Source: Propionibacterium sp. oral taxon 192 str. F0372
Lineage (GTDB): Bacteria; Actinomycetota; Actinomycetes; Propionibacteriales; Propionibacteriaceae
Length of the DNA: 64,000 nt
Direction of reading: 5' to 3'
NCBI RefSeq assembly: GCF_000413315.1
Contig: NZ_KE340297.1
Span: 1,868,581-1,932,580, forward strand
The position numbers were made by a program, and so were the translations under genes. Below are positions 34,332 to 43,638 of the stretch, piece after piece. Each line of letters starts with the position of its first letter. Position 1 is the stretch's first letter. Below the pieces are notes generated by a model. It saw only the letters and a list, made by a program, of their open reading frames with translations. It had not been told where the DNA came from and ran no database searches.

Positions 34332-34946
34332 TCATCGCGGTCCCTTGGATCGACCGGTGCCAGGGTATGGGAGAGTCTGCAGGTGGGCAATGATCAGCCC
34401 GCATGCCTCGGCATCGGCATCGGCCCGGTGATGGTCGAAGCGGTACCCCGGGATGCAGCGGTCGACGACGGTGGGCAGTTTATAGTCGGGCAGTCCCTTG
34501 ATCATCCGACGACTTAGTTGAAGGCTGCAGAAGAATCGCGGCGGAAGGGATGCGGTGCCGAAGAACTCATCGAGCTGACGCCACACCCGGGCGTCGAAGG
34601 ACGCATTGTGCGCATACACCGGGGTATCCCCGATGAACGCGGTGATGGACGAAGCCAGCGCATCCCACATCGGGGCGCGCCGGGTGTCACTGGCGGAGAT
34701 GCCGTGCAGCCAGGTGAACTCGAAATCATCCCAGCCTGATGGTGGGCGGATGAAGGTGGTGAGTCTGTCGGCCAACTGACCGTCGCGGAACTTCACCAAT
34801 GCCACCTGGCAGGCCGAAACACCGCCACGACGGTTCGCGGTCTCGAAATCGACTGCGACGAATTCCCGTGCGAGAAGATCGGCCGTGCTGGGGCTCGACA
34901 GGGCCGGTCGCCTACCTCGCGCGGTTGAGTGATGGATGCCGCCCAC
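34332..34946 (-). CDS. DEDDh 3'-5' exonuclease (DnaQ/epsilon-like)
   Basis: A 204-residue protein with all ExoI-III acidic residues: VAVDFETAN (D, E), HNASFDARVW (D), and HHRADADAEACG (the DEDDh His/Asp). HGISASDT also fits. It lacks other polymerase or helicase domains, so a repair or accessory exonuclease is likely. The start is uncertain. GTG 34946 sits 7 bases after GGGAGG, whereas ATG 34952 is only 1 base after it. The open frame continues to 35141 without similarity. Confidence 0.87.
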   Translation of the reverse strand: MGGIHHSTARGRRPALSSPSTADLLAREFVAVDFETANRRGGVSACQVALVKFRDGQLADRLTTFIRPPSGWDDFEFTWLHGISASDTRRAPMWDALASSITAFIGDTPVYAHNASFDARVWRQLDEFFGTASLPPRFFCSLQLSRRMIKGLPDYKLPTVVDRCIPGYRFDHHRADADAEACGLIIAHLQTLPYPGTGRSKGPR

Positions 34947-35345
34947 TGTCATGCCTCCCGTTTCGTTACTGTTTGGTCGGGTTCTCATGGTACGTGGGTG
35001 TGAGTATTCCATTGGCCCACGATTGGGTGAGGTCTTTGAGTTCCTGTCGAGCGCATGGTTCAAGGTGGTCCACCAATCCGTCTCACGGTTCTGGGTGACG
35101 AGATCAATATCGCGTCGTGGGTGCTCTCGTTGCGCGGCCACAGGTTCCAGGGACGCGCCTTTTCACGGGTAGATTCCGGGCATGGGTGGCGATGGCTTGG
35201 ACGAACCCACCGTGACGGTCACCTGCATCCCCGCATCAGCCGGTGCCGGAATACTGCGGCGAACTGCCACCGATCGATGTATGGTGGCATTCAAGCCATC
35301 GCCAGACTGGCGAGATAGGCAACGGAGCCTAGGCAAGGAGAGCCG
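34947..35345. other. intergenic region between exonuclease and hydrolase genes
   Basis: It contains the exonuclease ribosome site and a short plus-strand frame at 35,182-35,349 described separately. No other feature is recognised. Confidence 0.5.
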
Positions 35346-35349
35346 ATGA
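35182..35349 (+). CDS. possible 55-residue small protein coupled to the next gene
   Basis: The frame starts MGGDGLDEPTVTVTCIPASA and ends at a TGA overlapping the ATG of the BAAT-type hydrolase gene (ATGA). No family is recognised and the ribosome site is weak. The stop/start overlap is the only argument for reality, and a chance frame is quite possible. Confidence 0.25.
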   Translation: MGGDGLDEPTVTVTCIPASAGAGILRRTATDRCMVAFKPSPDWRDRQRSLGKESR

Positions 35350-36365
35350 AGGCACTGAAGACTGCTCTTAAGGTCGTGGGGGTGCTCGTCGGGCTGATCG
35401 CCGTGTTGGTGTTGGCCATCATCGGGGCGCGGGCATACAACGGGCACAAATACCCCATCGTGAACTCTATGTCCGACTCGCGGGACAAGGCCCAATACCC
35501 CACGGACGACCACATCGTGTCGATTGAGGGCGAACACCTCAACGGTTTCCACTTCATCCCAGAACAGCGGCTTCACCCCGGTACCGTCATCGTCTACGGG
35601 GGGTCGGAAGGCTCCCCTGCCTACTGGCAGGCGAAGACGATCGCCGACCAAGGTTACGAGGTGTTAGCTCTATACTTTTGGGGCCAGCCCAACCAGGCCC
35701 CGGCTCTGTCCCAGGTCCCGCTGGATCAGTTCGACGAGGTGGTCAGCTGGGTCGAGACCACCATCGAGCAACCCCGGCCCATCACGGTGATCGGCTCCTC
35801 CAAGGGGGCCGAATACACCGCACTCCTGGCCGCCCACGGCTATCCGGTGGATAACCTGGTCAACTACACCCCGGGCGACCACTCCTATCCTGGCCTCAGC
35901 CCCAAGAACAGCCAGGAATTGCCGAGCTTCACCAACAGGGGCGAATCCGTGCCCTACGCGTCCCTACGCAAGGCCGACGGTAGCCGTATCGGGAAAATGT
36001 TGTGGGACATGATCATCGGACGTCCCCCGCAGTACCGGCCGGTGTACCAGCAGGCTGCTGAGCGTGCAGACGATTCCTCAAGGATCGATCTGAGCGACTT
36101 CCGGGGCCATGCCCTGTTCTTCGCCGGTGACAAGGATGCCATGTGGCAGGGAGACATCGCTGCGCAGAATCTGTCAGCCCAAAATGAGCGTTTCGAGGCC
36201 TTCATCTACCCCGACGCGGGGCACGTCTTCCTCGAAAGTGAGGACCAGCTTCCCAGCGGATGGGAGATCATGCTGGGTGGTACTGCGGATGCTTGCGTCG
36301 CGGCATACCACGCATCCAACGAGGTGCTGTTTTCCAGACTGGGTGAATGGCACGGCACCCTGTGA
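35346..36365 (+). CDS. membrane-anchored BAAT-type acyl hydrolase/transferase
   Basis: A 339-residue alpha/beta-hydrolase. The N-terminal hydrophobic helix (residues ~8-30) precedes an exported domain. The acyl-CoA thioesterase/BAAT C-terminal family is indicated by the nucleophile elbow GSSKGAEYTALL (Ser ~143), GDKDAMW (Asp) and DAGHVFLESE (His), a full catalytic triad. A good AAGGAGAG ribosome site precedes ATG 35346. Being outside the membrane makes an acyl-CoA substrate unlikely; an ester or lipid substrate is an inference. Confidence 0.83.
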   Translation: MKALKTALKVVGVLVGLIAVLVLAIIGARAYNGHKYPIVNSMSDSRDKAQYPTDDHIVSIEGEHLNGFHFIPEQRLHPGTVIVYGGSEGSPAYWQAKTIADQGYEVLALYFWGQPNQAPALSQVPLDQFDEVVSWVETTIEQPRPITVIGSSKGAEYTALLAAHGYPVDNLVNYTPGDHSYPGLSPKNSQELPSFTNRGESVPYASLRKADGSRIGKMLWDMIIGRPPQYRPVYQQAAERADDSSRIDLSDFRGHALFFAGDKDAMWQGDIAAQNLSAQNERFEAFIYPDAGHVFLESEDQLPSGWEIMLGGTADACVAAYHASNEVLFSRLGEWHGTL

Positions 36366-36425
36366 TCTCCGGGGCGGATCGTGATGAGCCGTCCCCGGTT
36401 TGCTGGGTCTCCTACAGTGATTCTC

Positions 36426-37127
36426 GTGACCGACGACACCACTAAACAGACATCTACCGAGCACTGGGAGGAGCAGTACGCCGGGGAGATGCCGCGATGG
36501 TCCGGCAAGGTGAATCCGACTCTTGTCGATGCCCTTGGTGGGCTCGACCTCACTCCCGGAACCGCGCTCGACCTGGGATGCGGGGAGGGCGGTGACGCCA
36601 TCTGGCTGGCTTCTCAAGGTTGGCAGGTCACTGGTGTCGATATCTCACCCACCGCAGTGGCACGGGCAAAAACCCGGGCGAGTTCTGAAGGGCTCACCGA
36701 GCGAGTCTCGTGGATCGTCGCTGACCTGTCTGAGTGGGCACCCGCCAAATCCCAGGAACTAGTGTGCGCCTCGTTTCTGCACTCGCGCGTCGATGGTTTC
36801 CCCCGCATCGAGATCCTGCGGCGCAGCGCCGGGTGGGTGAGCCCTGGAGGACATTTGGTGATCGTCTCACACCTGTTCCAGACCGTTGAGGACATCCCGC
36901 CGTGGGTGCGTCGTCATCATGCCCAAGAATCAGGCACCGATGCCAGAACACTGAACCACTTGCAGCAGATGCCGACACCCGCTCAAGAGATTGAGCAGTT
37001 GGGCTTCGACCCGAAGTCATGGATGGTCCTCGCAGCAGAATCCAAGGTGAGGGATGCAGTCGGGCCTGACGGGCTGGAACGGGCCCGGCTGAGTGACGGG
37101 CTCATCGTGATGCGTCGCATGCGCTGA
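36426..37127 (+). CDS. SAM-dependent methyltransferase
   Basis: A 233-residue class I methyltransferase of the TehB/thiopurine-like group. WEEQYAGEMPRWSGKVNP opens the domain, motif I is ALDLGCGEGGDAIWLAS, and the acidic loop GVDISPTAV follows. Motif IV is WIVADLSEWAP. GTG 36426 (MTDDTTKQTS) fits the family; an alternative GTG/ATG at 36381/36384 would add 14-15 residues without similarity, and neither has a clear ribosome site. The substrate is unknown. Confidence 0.85.
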   Translation: MTDDTTKQTSTEHWEEQYAGEMPRWSGKVNPTLVDALGGLDLTPGTALDLGCGEGGDAIWLASQGWQVTGVDISPTAVARAKTRASSEGLTERVSWIVADLSEWAPAKSQELVCASFLHSRVDGFPRIEILRRSAGWVSPGGHLVIVSHLFQTVEDIPPWVRRHHAQESGTDARTLNHLQQMPTPAQEIEQLGFDPKSWMVLAAESKVRDAVGPDGLERARLSDGLIVMRRMR

Positions 37128-37235
37128 GCGGTGTGCAGCGCGGCCTGCAGAAGCCCGGTGAGTAACAATGGTCACCACGATGGGTTATGCGTCATGAACC
37201 GGTACAGCCCACACGTGAGTAGCAAGGTGGGTGAC

Positions 37236-38867
37236 TCAACCGAAGAGGGCACGCAGCACCAAGACCGAGGCCGCCGACACACCCGCAGCCGCGGGCAGGG
37301 TAGTGAGCCAGGCCAAGGCAATGGGCCGCATCAAACGCCAGTTCGCTGCTCGGTTCACGATGCCGATCCCCAGAACGGCCCCGATGAGGATGTGGGTGGA
37401 GGAAACTGGGAGACCGAGGGCAGACGCTCCCATCACCACCGCAGCGGCCGATAACTCGGCAGTGAACCCGGAAGCCGGGTGCATCTCGGTCAGCCCGGAG
37501 CCGACGGTTTTGATGACATTGCGGCCAATGAACCACAGCCCGGAGATGAGAGCCACACCGCACATCAAGGTCAGCGCAGCGGGTACCGCGGCAGTGCCGT
37601 TGATGGCGTTGGTGCCCAGCACATCGAGAACTGCGGCGAACGGGCCGATCGCATTGGCGATGTCATTCGAGCCGTGTGAGAAGGCAAAGGTCGAGGCGGT
37701 GAATACCTGCATCCAGGAGAACAGCACGAAGGTAGATCTCGAAAGATCGCCTTTCTTCAGGGTTCGTGCCGCGATGAGCACCGACATCCACACTGCGGCG
37801 CCCACCATCAAGATGATCAGCAAGGTGGTGGTCGACTGCAGGCCGAGATGCAGATTCGACAGGCCCTTAAACAGGATCATCGAGGTAATGACCATCGCCC
37901 CGATGGCAGCCAGCATGGGAACCCAGGTCACTAGGGCATGGTGGGGATTGATCTCCTCCTCCCTTGCCTCGATGGCGTAGAGCTCCTTGTAGTAGTCGGA
38001 TTCGAGTTTATCGGGGCGGAAATCCGGCATGGTCACAGTCACTGCGTCGCGGGCCATCATGCCGGTGTAGGAAATCTGCTGGATCTCGGTTAGCCGGTCG
38101 AATTTCTCCTTGTGGCGACGCCGGTGGGCGATACGTTCCTGGTGCAGGGCGCGCAGCTGGGCGTCGGCGGTTTCGTTGTAGACCAGCACATTGCGTCGGA
38201 TCCAGCGATACATCAGGTAGGAAGCCATCCCGCCCAGAATCGGCGACAGTACCCAGGACACGGCGATCATGCCGATCTCGCCCCATTGGACCATATCCAC
38301 CCCGCCGGTATGGGTGACCATGCCGGTGGTTACCGCAGCGCCGACGATACCTCCGACGATGGAATGAGTTGTGGAGACCGGAAGCCCTTGCCAAGTAGCA
38401 AATAAAAGCCAGATTGCGGCCCCGAACAAGGCCGACATCATGATAAAAGCGAAATCGAGGGGCATCAGGTGGATCGCATCAAGATCGACGATCCCGCTGC
38501 GCACAGTGTCGGTCACCGAGGCACCGGCGATCACCGCACCGCTGACCTCGAAGATTGCTGCGATGACCAGGGCTTGTTTGATGGTGAGAGTCTTGGCGCC
38601 CACTGAGGTACCGAAGGAGTTGGCGACGTCGTTGCCGCCGATATTGAAGGCCATGAAGCAGCCAAAGCCGATGGTGAGTAGCAGAAGCCAGCGGTTGGAG
38701 CCGTCAGCTACGTGACTCCAAGACCATGCGCAGAAGATAACCAGGGCCACGATGAGCAGCGATCCGAACGACAGATGCCACCACGTGTCCGGGCCGAGGA
38801 ACCCCATGGGATAGGAGGAGGACGAAGGGGTTTGACCGGCACTGTGTGTGGTGCTGGACGAACTCAT
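37236..38867 (-). CDS. pit: PiT family inorganic phosphate transporter
   Basis: A 543-residue low-affinity phosphate (metal-phosphate) symporter with about 11-12 membrane helices. The duplicated PiT signature is clear: [20 protein letters not shown] (residues ~75-95) and [20 protein letters not shown] (~400-420). A long cytoplasmic loop (~230-300) contains many charged residues. It is the only phosphate uptake gene in the window and may matter for the polyphosphate-type operon 14 kb away. No PhoU-like partner gene is adjacent. Confidence 0.93.
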   Translation of the reverse strand: MSSSSTTHSAGQTPSSSSYPMGFLGPDTWWHLSFGSLLIVALVIFCAWSWSHVADGSNRWLLLLTIGFGCFMAFNIGGNDVANSFGTSVGAKTLTIKQALVIAAIFEVSGAVIAGASVTDTVRSGIVDLDAIHLMPLDFAFIMMSALFGAAIWLLFATWQGLPVSTTHSIVGGIVGAAVTTGMVTHTGGVDMVQWGEIGMIAVSWVLSPILGGMASYLMYRWIRRNVLVYNETADAQLRALHQERIAHRRRHKEKFDRLTEIQQISYTGMMARDAVTVTMPDFRPDKLESDYYKELYAIEAREEEINPHHALVTWVPMLAAIGAMVITSMILFKGLSNLHLGLQSTTTLLIILMVGAAVWMSVLIAARTLKKGDLSRSTFVLFSWMQVFTASTFAFSHGSNDIANAIGPFAAVLDVLGTNAINGTAAVPAALTLMCGVALISGLWFIGRNVIKTVGSGLTEMHPASGFTAELSAAAVVMGASALGLPVSSTHILIGAVLGIGIVNRAANWRLMRPIALAWLTTLPAAAGVSAASVLVLRALFG

Positions 38868-39212
38868 GGAGATTCCCTTTCGAGAGCTCGAGTCGCTGGA
38901 TTCGTTGTCCGCACGCGATGCTGGTGGGGCATCTTTGCAAGGGACGATCCGCTACCCATATTGGGTCTAATTCACCACATATCGCCACCGGACGGCAACA
39001 AGAATGCAAGCACTCTGCTTGCCCACGCTGGGGATGGTACACCTTCTCCCGATGATCGGCCCAAGGAAGTTTGAGCAGGGAATTTGCCATCGTGGTTGAG
39101 TTTTTGTGGTCTGCTTGCCAAGCCAGGGGAGAGCTGCTCAGTCTCGTACTGGGGTAGGGCGGTTGCCTCGTTGAAGTCCGGATAGGGTTGACTGATCGAC
39201 GAGAGGATGAGG
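38868..39212. other. intergenic region between divergent pit and DUF1461 genes
   Basis: About 345 bp. It should contain both promoters, but no strong -10/-35 pair, repeat or palindrome stood out. Short frames here are not supported. Confidence 0.5.
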
Positions 39213-39854
39213 ATGAAGCAGGTTCTCAACGTGGTGGGTGCTCTCGCGCTGGGAATGGGCATCGTGGGCCTGTCGGTGCTGCTGGTGCTGGCGTCGAGCT
39301 TCACCTATCCGTGGTTCTCCGGCGATGTGGTCAACTCTGCAAATTTGAGTCCCGAGCAGATCTCCGAAAACTACCGTGCGGTCATTCGTTACTGTCTGCT
39401 GCCATGGAGCGGGGATTTCACCATTCCCCACTTGAGATTCTCCGAGGCTGGTGCCCAGCACTTTGCCGAGGCCAAGGCGATCTTCCAGGGGTTCATCTGG
39501 AGTGGGGTGATCGGTGCGGTCGTTGCGTGGATCGCTCTGCTGGTCAATTGGCAACGCAACCGTGCCTGGGGAGGGCTGGTCGCCGGGGGAACTGGCGTGT
39601 TGGCCACCATTGTGATGCTCGGGGTGATCTTCATCACCGACTTCAACCGGGCCTTCGTCATCTTCCATCAGATCGCCTTTAACAATGAGCTGTGGATCTT
39701 TGACCCGCGGACCGACCCGATCATCAACTATTTGCCAGAATCCCTGTTCATGGCCAATGCATTTGCGATCCTGGTCCTCATGGTGATTGGCGCGATGGCG
39801 TGCATCGTCGTCGGACTCCGGCTGCGTCGCCGAGTCGCGATGAGCCAGGACTGA
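39213..39854 (+). CDS. DUF1461 (TIGR01906) integral membrane protein
   Basis: A 213-residue protein with four transmembrane segments (~residues 5-30, 92-112, 120-142, 180-203). The extracytoplasmic loop between the first two has the family pattern NYRAVIRYCLLPWSGDF ... SEAGAQHFAEAKAIF. ATG 39213 has GAGAGG 6 bases upstream and is preferred to ATG 39207. The function of this family is unknown. The gene converges on map with 21 bp between. Confidence 0.85.
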   Translation: MKQVLNVVGALALGMGIVGLSVLLVLASSFTYPWFSGDVVNSANLSPEQISENYRAVIRYCLLPWSGDFTIPHLRFSEAGAQHFAEAKAIFQGFIWSGVIGAVVAWIALLVNWQRNRAWGGLVAGGTGVLATIVMLGVIFITDFNRAFVIFHQIAFNNELWIFDPRTDPIINYLPESLFMANAFAILVLMVIGAMACIVVGLRLRRRVAMSQD

Positions 39855-39875
39855 GACCGGCCGGGGCCGACTGGG

Positions 39876-40787
39876 TCAGGCGATCTTCGAGGTATCGATC
39901 GTCGTCGGGTCTCCACCGAGGATCAGTTCACCGCTCGATGGGACGGTGAGGATCTCGGTGCCAGTCTCGGTGACGACGAGGGTCTGCTCGAACTGGGCGC
40001 ACCAGGAACCGTCCCGGGTCACCACGGTCCAGCCATCGTTCCACTGCTTGTTACGGGCCGAACCCATGGTCAGCATCGGCTCAATGGTGAAGCACATCCC
40101 CGGCTCAATGATCGTGTCGAGCATCGGTTCGTCGTAGTGCAGCACGATCATCCCGGAGTGGAAGGCAACGTGACAGCCGTGACCGGTGTACTCGCGCACG
40201 GTGTCGTAACCGAATCGTTTCGCGTAGGATTCGATCACCCGGCCGATCACCGACAGCTGCCGCCCGGGCTTTACCGCCTTGATACCGCGGTACATAGCCT
40301 CGCGGGTTCGCTCAGACAGGAGTTTAGCCTCCTCGGAAACCTCGCCGACGTAGAAGGTGGCGCAGTTATCACCGTGCACCCCGTTGAGGAAGGCTGTTGA
40401 GTCGATCTTGATGAGGTCGCCCTCCTCCAGCGGGCGCGTGTCGGGGATGCCATGGCAGATCACCTCGTTCACCGAGGTACAGATGGACTTCGGGAAACCT
40501 CGGTAGTCGAGAGCTGCCGGGTAGGCGCCGTGATCGCAGAGGAATTCGTGAGCCACCTTATCCAAGTGATCGGTGGTGATCCCCGGGCGGATTTCCGCGG
40601 CTGCGATCAGGATCGAATCGGCGGCCACCTCACCTGCGATGCGCATCTTTTCGACTGTCTCGGCATCCATTACATCCGAACCGTCGTACAACTCGGGGCC
40701 CGGCACCCCAGCATAGGCGGGGCGCACGACCGAGTCCGGGACGCGGCGCATGGGGGAAACAGGGAAGGGCTTCACAGGAGTGCTCAC
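39876..40787 (-). CDS. map: methionine aminopeptidase type I
   Basis: A 303-residue M24A enzyme removing initiator methionine. Five metal ligands are visible: IKIDSTAFLNGVHGDNCATF (two Asp), GHGCHVAFH (His), FTIEPML (Glu) and CAQFEQTLVV (Glu). The ~45-residue proline-rich N-terminal extension (RRVPDSVVRPAYAGVPGP) is characteristic of actinobacterial MAP1c with its SH3-binding-like motif. GTG 40787 is chosen by comparison with such extensions; an ATG lies 12 codons further in. The frame continues to 40889 without support. Confidence 0.93.
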   Translation of the reverse strand: MSTPVKPFPVSPMRRVPDSVVRPAYAGVPGPELYDGSDVMDAETVEKMRIAGEVAADSILIAAAEIRPGITTDHLDKVAHEFLCDHGAYPAALDYRGFPKSICTSVNEVICHGIPDTRPLEEGDLIKIDSTAFLNGVHGDNCATFYVGEVSEEAKLLSERTREAMYRGIKAVKPGRQLSVIGRVIESYAKRFGYDTVREYTGHGCHVAFHSGMIVLHYDEPMLDTIIEPGMCFTIEPMLTMGSARNKQWNDGWTVVTRDGSWCAQFEQTLVVTETGTEILTVPSSGELILGGDPTTIDTSKIA

Positions 40788-40966
40788 CCGAGTCAGTCTA
40801 GGCCGGGAAACAACGAGGCCGAACCTGGGCTGACTGTTCGTTGGCCATGCCCATTGCGCCGAGGAATCCGGTTGCTGTTCCTGATACATGCCGGTATGGA
40901 GCTACGAGGGTCTCGTTAGATGGTGCGGTCGAAACACTTCGTGTCGTGGAGTTAATCGCGATGCAT

Positions 40967-41917
40967 TCAATATTGCTGGGATGCCCTGTCGAGCCGCGTA
41001 GCCAGGCTGGATACCGCTGCTCGCACAGTCTCGTCGCCCAAGACGATGAAATCATGGCTGAGCTGGGTGAGCCATCGGATACCTTCAAGAGGGTCCTCGA
41101 CGCCGGCAATCAGCTCGGTGGTCGTCTCGTCGTGAGCACTCAGATAGGCAGCTCCCGGAAGTTCCTGACGAACCACCTCGTAGGGAGCGAGGATGTGCAC
41201 GACCATCCGGTGACGCCAGGCCTCGAGTGGGGTTGGCGAATCGATGCGCTCCAAAATCTGCGGCAGATCCTCACGCGGAGTGAACCTCCACGTTCCCACC
41301 GTGCATCGCACCATCCGGTCGATCCGGAAGCTGCGCCAGTCATCTGGGCCTGGATCGAAGGCGACCAGTATCCAACGCCGATCCCGGGCGATCAGGCGAT
41401 GGGGTTCCACCGTCCGCGAGGACTCCTTTCCGTGTCGATCCACGTAGTCGAAGGATAGTCGAACCCGGCGACGGATAGCCTCGGCGCATCGCAGGAGCAA
41501 TTCTGCGTCAACCGGTTCTTGGGAGATCGTCACCGTGGTGCTGTCGCGTAGAGCGCCAAGCCGATGCCGGAGCCCCGAGGGCATGAGGGATTCGATCGTT
41601 GCGAGAGCCCGCAGAGCAGCCTCGGCATGGACACCTGATGAAGTGAGTGCCGACCTCGCCAGGGCAAGGGTGGTGGCCGTCGCCTGTTCCTCATCGAACA
41701 ACAGCGGCGGCACGACCTGGCTGCGACCCAGAACGTACCCACCTCCCGGGCCCGGATCGGCCTCGACGACATAGCCCAGAGCGCGCAGCCGTTCGATGTC
41801 GCGTCGCAGGGTCCTGGTGGTCACTCCCAGATGCTGGGCAAGCTCGGATCCGGTCCATGTGGCTCGGCTCTCGAGAAGCCCCAGCAGGGACAGCGCGCGG
41901 GACGTTGGATCGGTCAT
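40967..41917 (-). CDS. WYL-domain transcriptional regulator
   Basis: A 316-residue DeoR/WYL regulator. The winged HTH at residues ~4-60 (ELAQHLGVTTRTLRRDIERL) is followed by a WYL domain (~140-220; RLSFDYVDRHGKESSRTVEP, RRWILVAFDPGPDDWRSF) and the WCX C-terminal domain. It is transcribed divergently from the DinB gene, with a 21-bp palindrome 20 bp upstream of its start codon. Auto-regulation plus control of the DinB gene is the natural model. WYL domains sense nucleic acids or nucleotides in characterised cases; the ligand here is unknown. Confidence 0.9.
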   Translation of the reverse strand: MTDPTSRALSLLGLLESRATWTGSELAQHLGVTTRTLRRDIERLRALGYVVEADPGPGGGYVLGRSQVVPPLLFDEEQATATTLALARSALTSSGVHAEAALRALATIESLMPSGLRHRLGALRDSTTVTISQEPVDAELLLRCAEAIRRRVRLSFDYVDRHGKESSRTVEPHRLIARDRRWILVAFDPGPDDWRSFRIDRMVRCTVGTWRFTPREDLPQILERIDSPTPLEAWRHRMVVHILAPYEVVRQELPGAAYLSAHDETTTELIAGVEDPLEGIRWLTQLSHDFIVLGDETVRAAVSSLATRLDRASQQY

Positions 41918-41936
41918 GGAACGATCATCCCAGTTC

Positions 41937-41957
41937 TGCGGACAGAATCTGTCCGCA
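41937..41957. promoter_or_regulatory. 21-bp palindromic operator between the WYL and DinB genes
   Basis: Arms TGCGGACAGA and TCTGTCCGCA are perfect 10-bp complements around a single A. The site is 20 bp from the WYL start and 57 bp from the DinB start, so one dimer could control both divergent promoters. Confidence 0.75.
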
Positions 41958-42013
41958 TCGAATGCAAAGCTTGGGGCAGCGCCGGAACTACCGGTGCGCT
42001 GGAAGGAGAGATC

Positions 42014-42580
42014 ATGGGTTTTCTCACCCCAAATGCCTCAGGCGAACTCGAAGTCATCAAGACATTCGCGCTGCAACAGTTGGCGCAAATACGCACGACC
42101 GTGGTTGGCCTGAATGATGAGCAAGCGCACGCCACTCCCACTGCATCCGCCCTGAATCTGACCGGCTTGCTTTTGCACGCGGGCGAGGTGGGTGTCCATT
42201 GGTCGGCCCGGGCAGCATCTGCCCCGCACCCACTCAAGGTGCCTGAAGACCTGCCTGAGGACCTGCAGAAAGTAGAGTATTTGTTGGAGCGACTGCTTAA
42301 GGATTCCCGCAGCCTTTCCGACACATTGGTCTTTTTCGACCGGTGTGTGCAGGTCACCGAGGCCAATCTGGATGCGGTGAGCGACCTGTCAGCTGCGGTG
42401 CCGGTGCCGCCTGCACCGTGGATTCCCAAGGAGATCACGCACTGGGAGGCTAGGTGGTGCCTGATGCATTTGTGCACGGAGATTGCCCGGCACGCAGGTC
42501 ATGCGGACATCATCCGTGAGACCCTGGACGGCAAGGGATCATTCGAACTCAACGACCTCGCCGATGCCGAGACTGCCTGA
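42014..42580 (+). CDS. DinB/DUF664 family protein
   Basis: A 188-residue four-helix-bundle protein of the DinB-like (DUF664) superfamily, which includes bacillithiol- and mycothiol-dependent enzymes. Family blocks are visible: RTTVVGLNDEQAHATPTASA and LTGLLLHAGEVGVHW (candidate metal His residues). The C-terminal MHLCTEIARHAGHADIIRE supplies more His ligands. AAGGAGAG 4-5 bases before ATG 42014 fixes the start. It is divergent from the WYL regulator. The substrate is unknown; a thiol-dependent or metal-dependent detoxification role is inference. Confidence 0.87.
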   Translation: MGFLTPNASGELEVIKTFALQQLAQIRTTVVGLNDEQAHATPTASALNLTGLLLHAGEVGVHWSARAASAPHPLKVPEDLPEDLQKVEYLLERLLKDSRSLSDTLVFFDRCVQVTEANLDAVSDLSAAVPVPPAPWIPKEITHWEARWCLMHLCTEIARHAGHADIIRETLDGKGSFELNDLADAETA

Positions 42581-42593
42581 ACGCACCGATCGC

Positions 42594-42630
42594 CTCGGTG
42601 ACGGCTGGTACGTAAACGGCCGTCACCGAG
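42594..42630. terminator. bidirectional terminator between the DinB and DUF2510 genes
   Basis: CTCGGTGACGGC (42594-42605) pairs perfectly with GCCGTCACCGAG (42619-42630), a 12-bp stem with a 13-nt loop between convergent genes. Confidence 0.8.
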
Positions 42631-42660
42631 GAGTCGTGGGCGATGGGCGGATCAGCGCTC

Positions 42661-43533
42661 TCAGGTCTCCACCCGCAGGTCTGCAATGACGGCATCGACT
42701 TTTCTCTGACGAGCTGTGTCGCCGATCGTCACCGAGGAGACGAAGATGCCCATCCGCTTCGGGTCACCGACATCAATGATCAGGACATCGACCACGTCCC
42801 CGTCGATCTCGGGCATACTCGGGTTGTTGACGTGCACCTCGGCACGGGCGTGCCAGGCAAATTTTCCGCTGACGGTGGTCTGCTCGTTGATCAGGTCAAC
42901 CCGGTGGGTGAATTTCTCGTAGTAGTGGGTCGTCGAGAAACACTCAATCGTCTGTCGCGCGGTGGTCTGTGCATCTGTGAAACCGTCCTCGGCGTTGACC
43001 TGTCCCACTCCGATATTTGAGACCCAGCCTGGACGGACATTGTCGAGTTGCACATGGTAGTCGGAAATCCAGTCGAGGTACATGTAGGAGTCGGTCCACC
43101 CGCTGATCTTCGGTGCGGAGATGCCGCCGCCATGCAGTCGGCCGTCATTTTTCTGCTTGGTCTTATCTGTGTTGTTCGTGTTCGGGCAGGCCGCGAGATC
43201 GCCTTGTTCCACTGGCGGGGGAGTTGGCTTCGAGGTCTCGTCCCAGCCGCTGATCGTCGGCGCGGCGGAGTTCGTATCGGGCGCTGCCGGAGTAAAGCCC
43301 CCGGAGACCCGGTCCCCGAGCAGCATCCACAGGAAGATCGCGACCACGACCAGCAACACCGCGGCCAGGACGACAGGGGCCGACAAGATCCTGTCGCGTT
43401 GCGTTCTGTCTCCCGTCTGCCCCGGTTCCCCAGCCGGGGTGGAGGACGTCGAGGAACCCCAGGAGCTCCCGTCCCAGTAACGGAACCGCCCCGGTGCCCC
43501 TGTGGGGTCTGGATACCAGCCGGATGTTGACAC
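42661..43533 (-). CDS. DUF2510 membrane protein
   Basis: A 290-residue protein. The N-terminal DUF2510 motif GWYPDPTGAPGRFRYWDGSSW (residues ~5-25) is followed by a Ser/Thr/Pro linker, one transmembrane helix (~55-77) and an extracytoplasmic domain. The latter contains a cysteine near 118 and a DUF4352-like or lipoprotein-like beta region. GTG 43533 has no ribosome site, but TACACT (reverse strand, 43541-43546) ends 7 bases upstream, compatible with leaderless initiation. TTG 43554 is the only longer start. The function is unknown. Confidence 0.78.
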   Translation of the reverse strand: MSTSGWYPDPTGAPGRFRYWDGSSWGSSTSSTPAGEPGQTGDRTQRDRILSAPVVLAAVLLVVVAIFLWMLLGDRVSGGFTPAAPDTNSAAPTISGWDETSKPTPPPVEQGDLAACPNTNNTDKTKQKNDGRLHGGGISAPKISGWTDSYMYLDWISDYHVQLDNVRPGWVSNIGVGQVNAEDGFTDAQTTARQTIECFSTTHYYEKFTHRVDLINEQTTVSGKFAWHARAEVHVNNPSMPEIDGDVVDVLIIDVGDPKRMGIFVSSVTIGDTARQRKVDAVIADLRVET

Positions 43534-43638
43534 GCACAACAGTGTATTCGGCAATGACGAGTTGGCTGATCAGTGATCATCCGGATGTGTGGTGGGCGGT
43601 GAACTGTGACGTCGGGGCATCACTGGCAGACTGTGGGC

